A stretch of 64,000 bases of DNA, taken from the NCBI GenBank assembly GCA_030426665.1, contig JAUHYD010000014.1:57077-121076 (forward strand). The letters run 5' to 3'. Of this stretch, positions 8,730-17,090 are shown piece after piece (position 1 is the stretch's first letter; every line of letters starts with the position of its first letter). The notes under the pieces were generated by a model that saw only the letters and a list, made by a program, of their open reading frames with translations, was not told the origin of the DNA and searched no databases. Source of the stretch: Bacteroidia bacterium. GTDB taxonomy: Bacteria; Bacteroidota; Bacteroidia; Chitinophagales; Chitinophagaceae. Made by a program: the position numbers and the translations under genes.

Positions 8730-9467
8730 TTAAAATTGATTGCTGTCGGGTGCACACCATTTGTTCATTTGCTTTACGCAGGCTGCCATGTCCTTAGGTA
8801 GGTCGGCTTCTGCAACCACGGCCGTGCCATCTTCTTTAGTCAACTCCAATCGGTAAGCATGCAGTGCTAGTCTGCTAAGTAGCGGACGTTCCGATTCATC
8901 CTTGTTAGACAGGCGATACTTACGCTTAATGCGGGACAGCATAAATGGTTGTCCGTCGCCATACAGCGTGTCGCATACCAGTGGATTGCCGATCGACTGC
9001 ATGTGTACCCGTATCTGGTGCGTACGTCCGGTATGTATCTGGAACTGCATCAAAGCATACAATGGCCACTGCTCCACGACTTTGAAGTCGGTAACAGCGA
9101 GTTTGCCTTTGCGGGCAACTATCATTTTACCGTTGTTAGCAGGGTGGTCGGTCAGGTAGTTTTCTATTCTGCCTTCGGTTGGGTTTACGTTTCCTATTAC
9201 CAATCCGGCATAGAATTTACGCACATCGCGCTCCTGAAACTGAATAGAAAGGTATCGGTGAGCGACTTCATTTTTGGCAAAACAGATAACACCGCTGGTT
9301 TCTCTATCCAGACGGTGAACAATCCATATTTTTTGGTCGGCATTGCGTTCCAGTTGTTTGTGCAAGCTTGGTAGCGCAGCGTTGAACCTGTCTGGTACAA
9401 CCAACAAACCAGCCGGCTTGTTGACGATTATCATATCATCGTCTTCGTAGAGTACTTCTATCTTCAT
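8730..9467 (-). CDS. RluA-family RNA pseudouridine synthase
   Basis: 245 residues from the ATG at 9467. HRLDRETSG at 51-59 holds the catalytic Asp54, and HTGRTHQIRVHM further on is the second RluA-family signature. No S4 RNA-binding domain is present, so this is the short form; the modified position (rRNA or tRNA) cannot be decided from sequence. Its ATG overlaps the ybeY stop (ATGA), so the two rRNA-related genes are translationally coupled. Confidence 0.9.
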   Translation of the reverse strand: MKIEVLYEDDDMIIVNKPAGLLVVPDRFNAALPSLHKQLERNADQKIWIVHRLDRETSGVICFAKNEVAHRYLSIQFQERDVRKFYAGLVIGNVNPTEGRIENYLTDHPANNGKMIVARKGKLAVTDFKVVEQWPLYALMQFQIHTGRTHQIRVHMQSIGNPLVCDTLYGDGQPFMLSRIKRKYRLSNKDESERPLLSRLALHAYRLELTKEDGTAVVAEADLPKDMAACVKQMNKWCAPDSNQF

Positions 9468-9904
9468 TCTGTAATTTCTTTGAGGTATACCGACAGGCAA
9501 ATGTCTTCTTGCTCCCGCATAATTTTTTTGTCGGCTCCTGATTTGTCCTTAAACCCACACAGGTGTAATGCTCCATGAAATATAACCCGATGCAGTTCTT
9601 CATTGTAGCTGACACCGAACTTGTCTGCATTTTCCTTCACCCTATCAGTACTGATGTAAATTTCACCGGAAAGTACATCATCGCTATCGCTCAGGTCAAA
9701 GGTAATAATGTCTGTAAGGGTATCGTGATTGAGGAACTGTTTATTTATCTGCAAAAGGTAAGCGTCATCGCAGAAAATATAGTTCAGCTCTGTTTTTTTT
9801 ATTGCTTCCAGATGTTTGCCGACCAAACCATCCAGAAATGCTGAGAGCTTTCTCCGGTTTTTTAGTCCTGCCTTTACATCCTGTTCATGAAATCTCGCAG
9901 ACAT
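9464..9904 (-). CDS. ybeY: Endoribonuclease YbeY (rRNA maturation)
   Basis: 146 residues. SGEIYIS and HGALHLCGF are the YbeY signatures; His110 and His114 match the first two metal ligands of the H-x3-H-x5-H motif, but the third position is Asp120 followed by KSGADKK. YbeY is needed for 16S rRNA 3' processing and ribosome quality control. Start at ATG 9904; another ATG slightly upstream is out of frame. Coupled to the pseudouridine synthase downstream. Confidence 0.92.
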   Translation of the reverse strand: MSARFHEQDVKAGLKNRRKLSAFLDGLVGKHLEAIKKTELNYIFCDDAYLLQINKQFLNHDTLTDIITFDLSDSDDVLSGEIYISTDRVKENADKFGVSYNEELHRVIFHGALHLCGFKDKSGADKKIMREQEDICLSVYLKEITE

Positions 9905-9960
9905 ATACGATTGACCATTTTGTGCAAAGGTCGGGTATTATTGGTTAGGATTAGTAATGC

Positions 9961-9996
9961 AAAAACTGCCCTTTCGATTGAGAAAGGGCAGTTTTT
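9961..9996 (-). terminator. Intrinsic terminator after pnp
   Basis: Perfect arms AAAAACTGCCCTTTC/GAAAGGGCAGTTTTT with a six-base loop. With T-runs on both sides it can act in both directions; on the minus strand it closes the pnp transcript. Confidence 0.88.
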
Positions 9997-10020
9997 ATTA
10001 GTTAATAATATTTATCAGTC

Positions 10021-12342
10021 CTACAGTGCCAAATCACTATCATCGGTTGCTGCCGGTGGTGGTGTTTGTTGCTGTGGTGCTGCTTCTTTTTTTGCTTCGT
10101 TATTATCGCGTTGCGGACGATCACGGTTGTCACGCTGTGGGCGATCGTTACGGTCGCGATTGCCACCACCACTTCTGCGGTCGTTGCCACCTTCACGACG
10201 CTCGCGTCTTTCTGGCTCAACATATCCCTCAGGTTTTGGCATCAGCACCTTGCGGCTCAGGCGAAGTTTACCTGTTTTAGGGTCGGTACCGGTAAGTTTT
10301 ATTTTCACGGTATCGCCTTCCTTCAGTACACCATCAAGTGTGTCGAGGCGCTTCCAGCTTACTTCAGATATGTGCAACAATCCCTGCTTACCCGGCATAA
10401 ATTCTACAAATGCACCGAATGGCATGATGTTCTTAACTACACCTTCATAGGTTGCACCTATCTCCGGAATTGCTACTATGCTGCGAATCCAGGCAACTGC
10501 TTTATCAATACTTTCTTTGTTGGCAGAGAATATCTTGATGATACCTTCCTGACCCACTTCTTCGATATTGATTTTTGCTTCAGTTTCGCGTTGTATTTCC
10601 TGAATGATTTTGCCACCCGGTCCGATAACCGCACCAATAAACTCGCGGTCGATGTTCATCTGAACAATACGAGGTGCCTGAGGTTTCATTTCTTCGCGGA
10701 AAGAAGGTACGCAATTGTACATAGCATCCAGTATGTGCAATCTGCCGCGTTTTGCCTGCTCAAGTGCCTGCATCATTATTTCCATGCTCAGACCATCTAC
10801 CTTTATGTCCATCTGTATACCGCAGATACCATCGCGGGTACCGGTAACCTTGAAGTCCATATCGCCAAGGTGATCTTCGTCGCCCAAAATGTCAGTCAGC
10901 ACAGCAAACTTTCCATTCTCTCCTGAGATAAGCCCCATAGCCACACCACTTACGTGTTTTGGAATAGGCACACCGGCATCCATAAGACCAAGTGAACCGG
11001 CACAAACGGTAGCCATAGAAGAAGAACCGTTCGATTCAAGAATATCTGAAACTACCCGTACTGTGTACGGATAGTCTGCAGGCATCATTTGTTTCAGCGA
11101 GCGCATTGCCAGATTTCCATGACCTACCTCGCGGCGGCTCTGACCGCGCATCATCTTCACTTCTCCGGTAGAGAATGGTGGGAAATTATAGTGTAAAAAG
11201 AATTTTTGATAGTCAGAAGTTTGTGCTGTTTCCAGCAACAACTCATCATCAGAAGTTCCCAATGTAACAGTAGTTAAAGATTGAGTTTCACCACGAGTAA
11301 ACAATGCAGAACCATGTGGGGAAGGCAGAATATCCGTTTCCATCGTTAATGGGCGCACATCTTCCATTCCGCGACCATCAAGACGAACACGCTCTGTGAG
11401 CATCATATCTCTTATTACGTCTTTCTCCAGATCGTGGAAATAAGTACCAATCAGAGCAGCGTCTTCCGCAGGAAGTTCATCCTCTCCAAATTGAGCTTTG
11501 AAATCTTCACGTATAGCCTTGAATGCATCGCTTCGCTCATGCTTAGGTAGCGCACCCTTTGCTATTTCATAAACTCTGGCCTTTCCGAAAGCATTGATTT
11601 TCTCTTCCAGCTCAGCATTGGTATATGGCTTTGTGTATTCACGTTTTTCTTTAACACCGATTTTGGCTGCAAGCTCTTGCTGTAGTGTTACCTGCGCTTT
11701 AATTGCTTCGTGTGCTACTTCGATTGCTTTGATTAGTCCGGCTTCATCACACTCTTTTCCCTGACCTTCCACCATCATAATGTTGCGGTCAGTAGCAGCT
11801 ACGATAATGTTTATGTCGGCCGCTTCAATCTGGCTGCGGAATGGGTTTACCACATATTCACCATTAATTCGTCCTACACGTACCTCAGAGATAACTTCCT
11901 GAATAGGAATGTCACTTACGGCAAGTGCTGCTGATGCAGCCAGACAAGCAAGCGAATCTGGCATTACTTCAGGGTCTGAAGAAATTAGTGAAACAAGTAC
12001 CTGTACATCGCATAGATAGTCATCCGGGAATAGTGGACGTAAAGCACGGTCAATAAGCCGGGAAGTGAGTATTTCATGATCGTTTAACCTTGCCTCTCTT
12101 TTAAAGAAAGAGCCTGGTATGCGACCTGCTGAAGAAAATTTCTCCTGATAATCAACGATAAGTGGGAAAAAGGACTGTCCTGGTTTTGGCTCTTTGTTGG
12201 CAACAACGGTAGCGAGAATCATACAGTTGCCCTGGCGGACAACGACTGCTCCATCGGCCTGACGGGCCATTTTGCCCGTTTCAATGGATATTTCACGTCC
12301 GTCAGCTGACTTCAGCGAAACGGATATGGGATTTGGTATCAT
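10021..12342 (-). CDS. pnp: Polyribonucleotide nucleotidyltransferase (PNPase)
   Basis: 773 residues. Two RNase PH domains (about 1-230 and 310-550) separated by the helical linker, then a KH domain with GPGGKIIQEI and an S1 domain (GATYEGVVKNIMPFGAFVEF). It degrades RNA 3' to 5' using phosphate. The C-terminus adds about 60 residues that are very rich in Arg, Asp, Asn and Gly (repeats of RDRPQRDN type), then a Gln/Pro-rich end; this disordered basic tail is likely to add RNA contacts. Between rpsO and ybeY, with terminators on both sides. Confidence 0.97.
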   Translation of the reverse strand: MIPNPISVSLKSADGREISIETGKMARQADGAVVVRQGNCMILATVVANKEPKPGQSFFPLIVDYQEKFSSAGRIPGSFFKREARLNDHEILTSRLIDRALRPLFPDDYLCDVQVLVSLISSDPEVMPDSLACLAASAALAVSDIPIQEVISEVRVGRINGEYVVNPFRSQIEAADINIIVAATDRNIMMVEGQGKECDEAGLIKAIEVAHEAIKAQVTLQQELAAKIGVKEKREYTKPYTNAELEEKINAFGKARVYEIAKGALPKHERSDAFKAIREDFKAQFGEDELPAEDAALIGTYFHDLEKDVIRDMMLTERVRLDGRGMEDVRPLTMETDILPSPHGSALFTRGETQSLTTVTLGTSDDELLLETAQTSDYQKFFLHYNFPPFSTGEVKMMRGQSRREVGHGNLAMRSLKQMMPADYPYTVRVVSDILESNGSSSMATVCAGSLGLMDAGVPIPKHVSGVAMGLISGENGKFAVLTDILGDEDHLGDMDFKVTGTRDGICGIQMDIKVDGLSMEIMMQALEQAKRGRLHILDAMYNCVPSFREEMKPQAPRIVQMNIDREFIGAVIGPGGKIIQEIQRETEAKINIEEVGQEGIIKIFSANKESIDKAVAWIRSIVAIPEIGATYEGVVKNIMPFGAFVEFMPGKQGLLHISEVSWKRLDTLDGVLKEGDTVKIKLTGTDPKTGKLRLSRKVLMPKPEGYVEPERRERREGGNDRRSGGGNRDRNDRPQRDNRDRPQRDNNEAKKEAAPQQQTPPPAATDDSDLAL

Positions 12343-12478
12343 ACATCAAGTATTAAATAGTTAAAATATATATTATAAAAGCAAGAACCGGAAAGTGTGC
12401 AGGCAAGATATGAATTAATCATTGAAATTCGTTTGCGCGGCACTATTTCCGGGAACAGGGGGAAGGCATATATGTAAT

Positions 12479-12518
12479 AAAAAGCAATTCCCAACCATAT
12501 TAGTTGGGAATTGCTTTT
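12479..12518 (-). terminator. Intrinsic terminator after rpsO
   Basis: Perfect arms AAAAGCAATTCCCAAC/GTTGGGAATTGCTTTT with a seven-base loop, 12 bases beyond the rpsO stop. Because pnp has the same direction, this separates pnp from rpsO transcription. The remaining 12343-12478 is an AT-rich leader for pnp with nothing else seen. Confidence 0.88.
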
Positions 12519-12529
12519 CAATGCTATAC

Positions 12530-12805
12530 TTATTTACGTAAACCAAGTTGTTCAATCAGCGCACGATAACCCTCAAGGTTGGTTTTGCTCAGATATTGCA
12601 ACAAACGCTTACGACGTCCAACCATCTGCATCAATCCGCGATTGCTGGAGAAGTCTTTTTTGTTTCCGCTGTTCATGTGAGCAGAAATGTGTTTGATACG
12701 CTCTGTGAGCATGGCGATTTGCGCCTCAATGGAACCGGTATTTGTTTCGCTTCCACCGTAAGTTTTAAAGATATTCGCTTTCTTTTCAGCTGTAAAATGA
12801 GACAT
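12530..12805 (-). CDS. rpsO: 30S ribosomal protein S15
   Basis: 91 residues from MSHFTAEKK. The core [20 protein letters not shown] followed by [24 protein letters not shown] is the uS15 signature that binds the 16S central domain. An ATG three codons upstream is possible, but the chosen one fits the family. A -7 box lies about 45 bases upstream. The usual rpsO-pnp neighbourhood is kept, but with a strong terminator between. Confidence 0.96.
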   Translation of the reverse strand: MSHFTAEKKANIFKTYGGSETNTGSIEAQIAMLTERIKHISAHMNSGNKKDFSSNRGLMQMVGRRKRLLQYLSKTNLEGYRALIEQLGLRK

Positions 12806-12849
12806 TTTGATCAATGTTTTTTAATATAAACTACGCTTTTTTCAGTCGG

Positions 12850-12857
12850 CAAAGATA
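12850..12857 (-). promoter_or_regulatory. -7 element of rpsO
   Basis: TATCTTTG on the minus strand, exact TAnnTTTG, about 45 bases before the start codon. The rest of the gap to 13137 is AT-rich and no gene or clear signal is visible in it. Confidence 0.6.
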
Positions 12858-13137
12858 GGGAAATATTGCTAAAAAAATCAAGTTAGTAAATTGTGGACAA
12901 AAAATTAATAATAAAAGAGCGGTAATTCCTTAATGATGACCCAATTGTGTACTCAATCTTGTATCAACAAACCGGCCCGAATACGAAACATTATTTTTTA
13001 TTAAATATCCAGTAGTGTCGTATATATAATATATGTTCAAGAGTCAATGTTTGTTTACGTATCAGAAAAACAAAAACGACTAACTTTATAAACGGACTAA
13101 ATACCCTGCAGGTTATCCTATCAGCATTTGAACGCCT

Positions 13138-14226
13138 ATGTACGCTTTCCGGTTGAACCAAAATACTTTACGTATAGGTTTGTGTTGGAGCATATTATGC
13201 TTTATCAGCATTCATTGCGCTGCACAACCAGCTGACACGGTCACCACGAAACCAGATAGCACTATTCGATATTATAAATTTAGAGAACATTCGGAAACGC
13301 GGTTTTCGCTGCTTCTGGGCTATAATTATTTAACGTATGGTTTTGCGGAAGCAGGTGTCGGGTATAACGTAATCAGTAGAATAGGCTATCATGGATTGGC
13401 AATGGCTGCCTACTTGTCGAGTGAGGTGAAGACGGATAACCAATTAATAATAGGCCCTAAGGTGGGCTGTTGGATGGCTGGCGGTGCCGGGGGCATAGCA
13501 ATGGGCGCCAGCTTCATATATTACACAGATTTTACGTCTGCATCTTTGCGGGCAAGACCTGAAATAGGTTTCGGTATAGGGCCCGGCAAACTAACGTATG
13601 GATGGAACATAGCACTATCTAACAAGTCTTTTAATGGGATTGACAAGCATCTGCTTTCTTTTGCGTTGATGATAAAGCTGAAAAAAATAAAGGAAACCAA
13701 CAAGGAACATACCGTAATCCGTAGTGCCGATTGGGTTGCAATGCGAAAAGAAAACATGCCTGCTCCTATAAGACAGGATACAATTTTTTCGAAAAGTCGA
13801 CTGGTATTGTTGGGCGGCATCGGTGGTTGGGGCAATAATTTGATGGGGGAAATAGGTATTGGCGGCTACATAGATGAGCCTGAAAACAGTACTTCATCAG
13901 GACTGGTGTACTTTTCTATTGAAAGATTCCCAGGTACCGACCCGGTAACCGGTGTCAAATTTGGCAATTTGATGCACGGCACCAAAAAATTCGGACTGTG
14001 CGGAGGTGCTCCGATGATATACTATACCGACCTTAGTAGTAACTCATGGATAATACGACCCACGGCAGGGATACATTACAAGCGACTGTTTCTTGTTTAT
14101 GGTTACAATATTGCTCTCAGCAAGTTTAGGTATGGTGCGGTTGGGTACAGCAATGTAACTCTGCTATACAGCATTGTGCTCAAACGATATAAAGACAGTT
14201 ATGAGCTAAGAAATGTGTATGAGTAA
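13138..14226 (+). CDS. Secreted beta-rich protein with an internal duplication (probable outer-membrane protein)
   Basis: 362 residues with a signal peptide ending near CAAQ. The mature part consists of two similar halves: about 50-195 and about 220-355. Each half starts with a Leu/Gly-rich strand, has a Met-Ile-Tyr-Tyr-Thr-Asp or Phe-Ile-Tyr-Tyr-Thr-Asp strand, an RP-x-x-G strand and a YGxNIALS motif near its end. Alternating hydrophobic/Gly/Tyr residues suggest beta strands, perhaps a barrel. No named family recognised. Alone in its transcription unit. Confidence 0.6.
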   Translation: MYAFRLNQNTLRIGLCWSILCFISIHCAAQPADTVTTKPDSTIRYYKFREHSETRFSLLLGYNYLTYGFAEAGVGYNVISRIGYHGLAMAAYLSSEVKTDNQLIIGPKVGCWMAGGAGGIAMGASFIYYTDFTSASLRARPEIGFGIGPGKLTYGWNIALSNKSFNGIDKHLLSFALMIKLKKIKETNKEHTVIRSADWVAMRKENMPAPIRQDTIFSKSRLVLLGGIGGWGNNLMGEIGIGGYIDEPENSTSSGLVYFSIERFPGTDPVTGVKFGNLMHGTKKFGLCGGAPMIYYTDLSSNSWIIRPTAGIHYKRLFLVYGYNIALSKFRYGAVGYSNVTLLYSIVLKRYKDSYELRNVYE

Positions 14227-14431
14227 TATTAGGTTAGTCAGGCATAAGGCGCATTTAACCGATACCAATTTCCTTTTTTGGCGATAAGCCTGGTCACCAA
14301 CAGAAAAGTTGCCTCCAAGCATGCCCCCAATTAATATATAACAACACTCTGTAAGGGTTTTATTATATTATCGTCATACAATTTGTTGTGTGCTAGCAAC
14401 TAATGGTGTTTTGCCAACTTGCAAAGGAGTA

Positions 14432-14947
14432 ATGACTATGATAAAACAGGCTATCAGAAATCTTGAAGAAATAAAAGACCTCTTAGGTAAACTGTCGGAG
14501 GAGGAATACAACTATAGGTCGGCTCTGCTGAGCGATGCGTCTGTGGGGCAGCATGTACGGCATGTGCTGGAGTTTTACACCTGTTTGTTTGACGGTATGG
14601 CCAGCGGTAAGGTGGACTACGATTGCAGAAAAAGAGATATTGTATTGGAGACGGACATCGATGCCGCCACTCGGGCTATTGGCCACATTGTGGTGCGGTT
14701 ATCAGATCTGAAGGAGGATGTCTCATTGGTGTTGGCAGTCAACTATTCTACGACAAACGATAGTCATGAAGAGTGTATCAATTCCTCTCTTTTTAGAGAA
14801 ATAGCTAATAATATAGAACACACCATTCACCATCAGGCCTTGATAAAGGTGGCAGTTCGGGATATGGGTCAGGACGACGTGTTGGATGAATCTTTTGGCT
14901 TTGCACCATCTACGATAAGACACAAAAACAGCCTATGTGCACAGTAA
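14432..14947 (+). CDS. DinB-like four-helix protein
   Basis: 171 residues from the ATG at 14432, which has AGGAGT five bases upstream; an ATG two codons on is also possible. The SVGQHVRHVLEF helix and the late NIEHTIHHQALIK helix give the spaced His residues of the DinB/YfiT-like metal site. Family members are metal-dependent transferases or have unknown roles. The 3' end overlaps the NRDE gene by 13 bases, starting a five-gene overlapping operon. Confidence 0.72.
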   Translation: MTMIKQAIRNLEEIKDLLGKLSEEEYNYRSALLSDASVGQHVRHVLEFYTCLFDGMASGKVDYDCRKRDIVLETDIDAATRAIGHIVVRLSDLKEDVSLVLAVNYSTTNDSHEECINSSLFREIANNIEHTIHHQALIKVAVRDMGQDDVLDESFGFAPSTIRHKNSLCAQ

Positions 14948-15660
14948 CGTATATCCCGTATGTTGGTGGCTGTTTCCTGACTTCCAGCAGAGATGAACAA
15001 GCGAGCCGACCAACACTACCTCCAAGAAAGTACGTGGCGGCAAAGACTAACATAACATACCCTAAAGATGAGGCAGCCGGTGGTACATGGATAGCTTCGG
15101 CGGAATCCGGAAGAACGGTCTGTTTGCTGAACGGAGCATTTACACGCCATGTGCGAGCAGAGCCTTATGACCGCAGTAGAGGAAAGGTGCTGTTAGAGTC
15201 CTTTGAGTATGACACTGCGGCAGACTTTTGCAAAAAGGTAAACCTTGAGAATGTAGAACCATTTACGCTATTGTTGCTTGATAGCGTTGATGGTTTAGTG
15301 TCGGGGTTTTATGAATTCAGGTGGGATGGCAGCAAAAAGTATTTTAAGGAATTGAGCACAAATGAGATGCAAATATGGTCGTCGGCGACACTCTATGATG
15401 AAAGTGTTCGACGGGCAAGGGCCCGCTTGTTTGAGGATTGGGTGCGGGAGAATAAGGAGTACAATGACAGGCGCATTTTTGACTTCCACAATACCAGACA
15501 CGGGCTGTCAACAGAAAATGATATTGTTATGCACGGAGCCGGTGATTTAATGACATTGAGCATTTCGCAGATACATGCAACGAAGGAGCAGACAACCTTT
15601 CATTATTCAGACTTGGTAAACAATAAACAGTATCAGGAAGTGATTCTAAAAAATGATTAA
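14935..15660 (+). CDS. NRDE/TANGO2-family protein (Ntn-hydrolase fold)
   Basis: 241 residues. Begins MCTVTY, with Cys2 exposed after Met removal as in this family, followed by TSSRDE (the NRDE box, here SRDE) and GGTWIA. The fold is that of N-terminal nucleophile hydrolases; the physiological reaction is not known. It overlaps the DinB-like gene before it and the next gene by 8 bases. The pairing with DinB suggests a shared pathway. Confidence 0.82.
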   Translation: MCTVTYIPYVGGCFLTSSRDEQASRPTLPPRKYVAAKTNITYPKDEAAGGTWIASAESGRTVCLLNGAFTRHVRAEPYDRSRGKVLLESFEYDTAADFCKKVNLENVEPFTLLLLDSVDGLVSGFYEFRWDGSKKYFKELSTNEMQIWSSATLYDESVRRARARLFEDWVRENKEYNDRRIFDFHNTRHGLSTENDIVMHGAGDLMTLSISQIHATKEQTTFHYSDLVNNKQYQEVILKND

Positions 15661-16348
15661 TCCTATGCACGATGGAATAGCAATGGCGCTCGCATGGCCG
15701 GAAACAATGTGTAAGCAGTCAGGCTCTTGGTACGACCATCCTATGAGGTGGATTGGCATAAATAAGGATAACTACTACAAGGTGGGGCATTGTGCAGTCG
15801 TGTTGATAAATATGGATTCGGGGTACTGTAGTTATTTCGACTTTGGGCGATATCATGCGCCTGCAGGACATGGAAGAGTGCGAAGCGCTGAAACGGATCA
15901 TGACCTTAAAATAGAGACAAGAGCTGAAATTGCTGAGGACGGTACCATAGAAAACTACCGGGAGATTCTGTCGGAGTTGGTTGTGAACAATTCGTGTCAT
16001 GGGTCGGGTACATTGCATGCCGCGTATTGTCAGGTGAGTTTTAATCGGGTACAACAGTTTGCAGAAGACATGCAGCACCGGTCACCTATTGCTTACGGAC
16101 CATTTGTGCCGGACGGGACAAACTGCTCAAGATTTGTGAGTAGCGCTATTCTGGCCGGAGCTCCTTCTGTACTTTATCGTACATTGCTCAGGTATCCCAT
16201 AACAGGTACGCCGACGCCAATCGGAACTGTCAGATGTTTGTCGAATTATTCTGTTATGAATGCTGCAGAGTTGTCGGTCGGCAGCCGTCAGACAGATTCA
16301 TCATTAACCCAAAACTATCCTGATGGACAAATCACGCTTATTGGCTGA
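15653..16348 (+). CDS. Uncharacterised protein, N-terminal part of a probable split gene (DUF6695-like)
   Basis: 231 residues. Core motifs: ALAWPETMCKQSGSWYD, then YYKVGHCAVVLI, YFDFGRYHAP, GHGRVRSAETDHDLKI and the late PDGTNCSRFV; the conserved Cys and His residues resemble a papain-like or NlpC-like site, which is inference. From memory of the family, homologues continue without a break into the segment coded by the next frame (16323-16628). The present frame ends at 16348 after residues that look unlike the rest, so a one-base shift near 16308-16348 probably splits one gene. Confidence 0.6.
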   Translation: MINPMHDGIAMALAWPETMCKQSGSWYDHPMRWIGINKDNYYKVGHCAVVLINMDSGYCSYFDFGRYHAPAGHGRVRSAETDHDLKIETRAEIAEDGTIENYREILSELVVNNSCHGSGTLHAAYCQVSFNRVQQFAEDMQHRSPIAYGPFVPDGTNCSRFVSSAILAGAPSVLYRTLLRYPITGTPTPIGTVRCLSNYSVMNAAELSVGSRQTDSSLTQNYPDGQITLIG

Positions 16349-16628
16349 TGTGTTACCCGCACCGAAAATAGTTGGTAACACACCTGCTACTGCTCAATGG
16401 TTGAGCGGTGAGGGTGCCGGCTCATGGTTTGATATATCGGTGGTAGCCAATAGCTACAAGATAGTCAGGTATAGCCCGGAGGGTGTGGTGGAGTGTAGTG
16501 GCATTTTTGAGCAGGTGCATGGTCCGAAGTTTGATATTGGAGCAGCGTATGAGTTTGCCTATATCAGCCATTGTGCATCGGTGTCCATAATGCAGAACGG
16601 CATTATTTGTAAATTTGAGCGAAAATGA
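16323..16628 (+). CDS. C-terminal part of the same split protein
   Basis: 101 residues, in the +1 frame relative to the preceding gene and overlapping it by 26 bases. The motif AQWLSGEGAGSWF and the later RYSPEGVVECSG are well formed and look like a small beta domain. It has its own ATG at 16323 but no ribosome site; a stop in this frame at 16305-16307 means any fusion point must lie after it. Possible meanings: sequencing indel, true gene split, or translational coupling. The stop overlaps the thioredoxin start (ATGA). Confidence 0.55.
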   Translation: MDKSRLLADVLPAPKIVGNTPATAQWLSGEGAGSWFDISVVANSYKIVRYSPEGVVECSGIFEQVHGPKFDIGAAYEFAYISHCASVSIMQNGIICKFERK

Positions 16629-17080
16629 GAAAAAATATGAAAGCGAAAATAGTTTTAGTGTTAGTCGCGGTAATGTCAGTAATGGGCTTTTCGTCTTGTT
16701 CGGAGTCAGCAGAAGATAGCGGAGCCGGTATTCAGTTTTTTCAAGGTACATGGGAGGAAGGGCTTGCGAAGGCCAAACAGGAAAATAAGCTGGTATTTGT
16801 GGATGCGTACGCTACCTGGTGCGGTCCTTGCCAGAATATGAAACACAATGTGTTCACTGTTAAAGAAGTTGGCGATTACTACAATGAACATTTTATAAAC
16901 ATGGCAATAGATGTAGAAAAGGGTGAGGGCATGATGGTGGCATCTGTATATCGTATAGGTAGTTATCCTACGCTATTGTTTGTAGATGGGGATGGAGTTG
17001 TTGTTAACCGAACCGTGGGTTACAACGATGTGGATGAATTCAGGGCTTTAGGAAAGCGCGTTTTGAGTGAGAAGAATTAG
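16625..17080 (+). CDS. Thioredoxin-fold lipoprotein with CGPC active site
   Basis: 151 residues. Lipoprotein signal with lipobox FSSC at about residues 22-25, then a thioredoxin fold with the redox site WCGPC and the cis-Pro loop SYPTLLF. The domain order EEGLAKAKQENKLVFVDAYATWCGPC is the periplasmic thioredoxin type (DUF255/thioredoxin_7-like). It probably reduces or oxidises disulphides outside the inner membrane. Last gene of the overlapping operon that starts with DinB; ends 10 bases before the convergent patatin. Confidence 0.85.
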   Translation: MRKNMKAKIVLVLVAVMSVMGFSSCSESAEDSGAGIQFFQGTWEEGLAKAKQENKLVFVDAYATWCGPCQNMKHNVFTVKEVGDYYNEHFINMAIDVEKGEGMMVASVYRIGSYPTLLFVDGDGVVVNRTVGYNDVDEFRALGKRVLSEKN

Positions 17081-17090
17081 TACAGTATGC

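Noticed and set aside
10066..10926. 286-codon plus-strand frame
   Set aside because: Antisense of pnp with Cys/Phe-rich composition, typical of a shadow frame.
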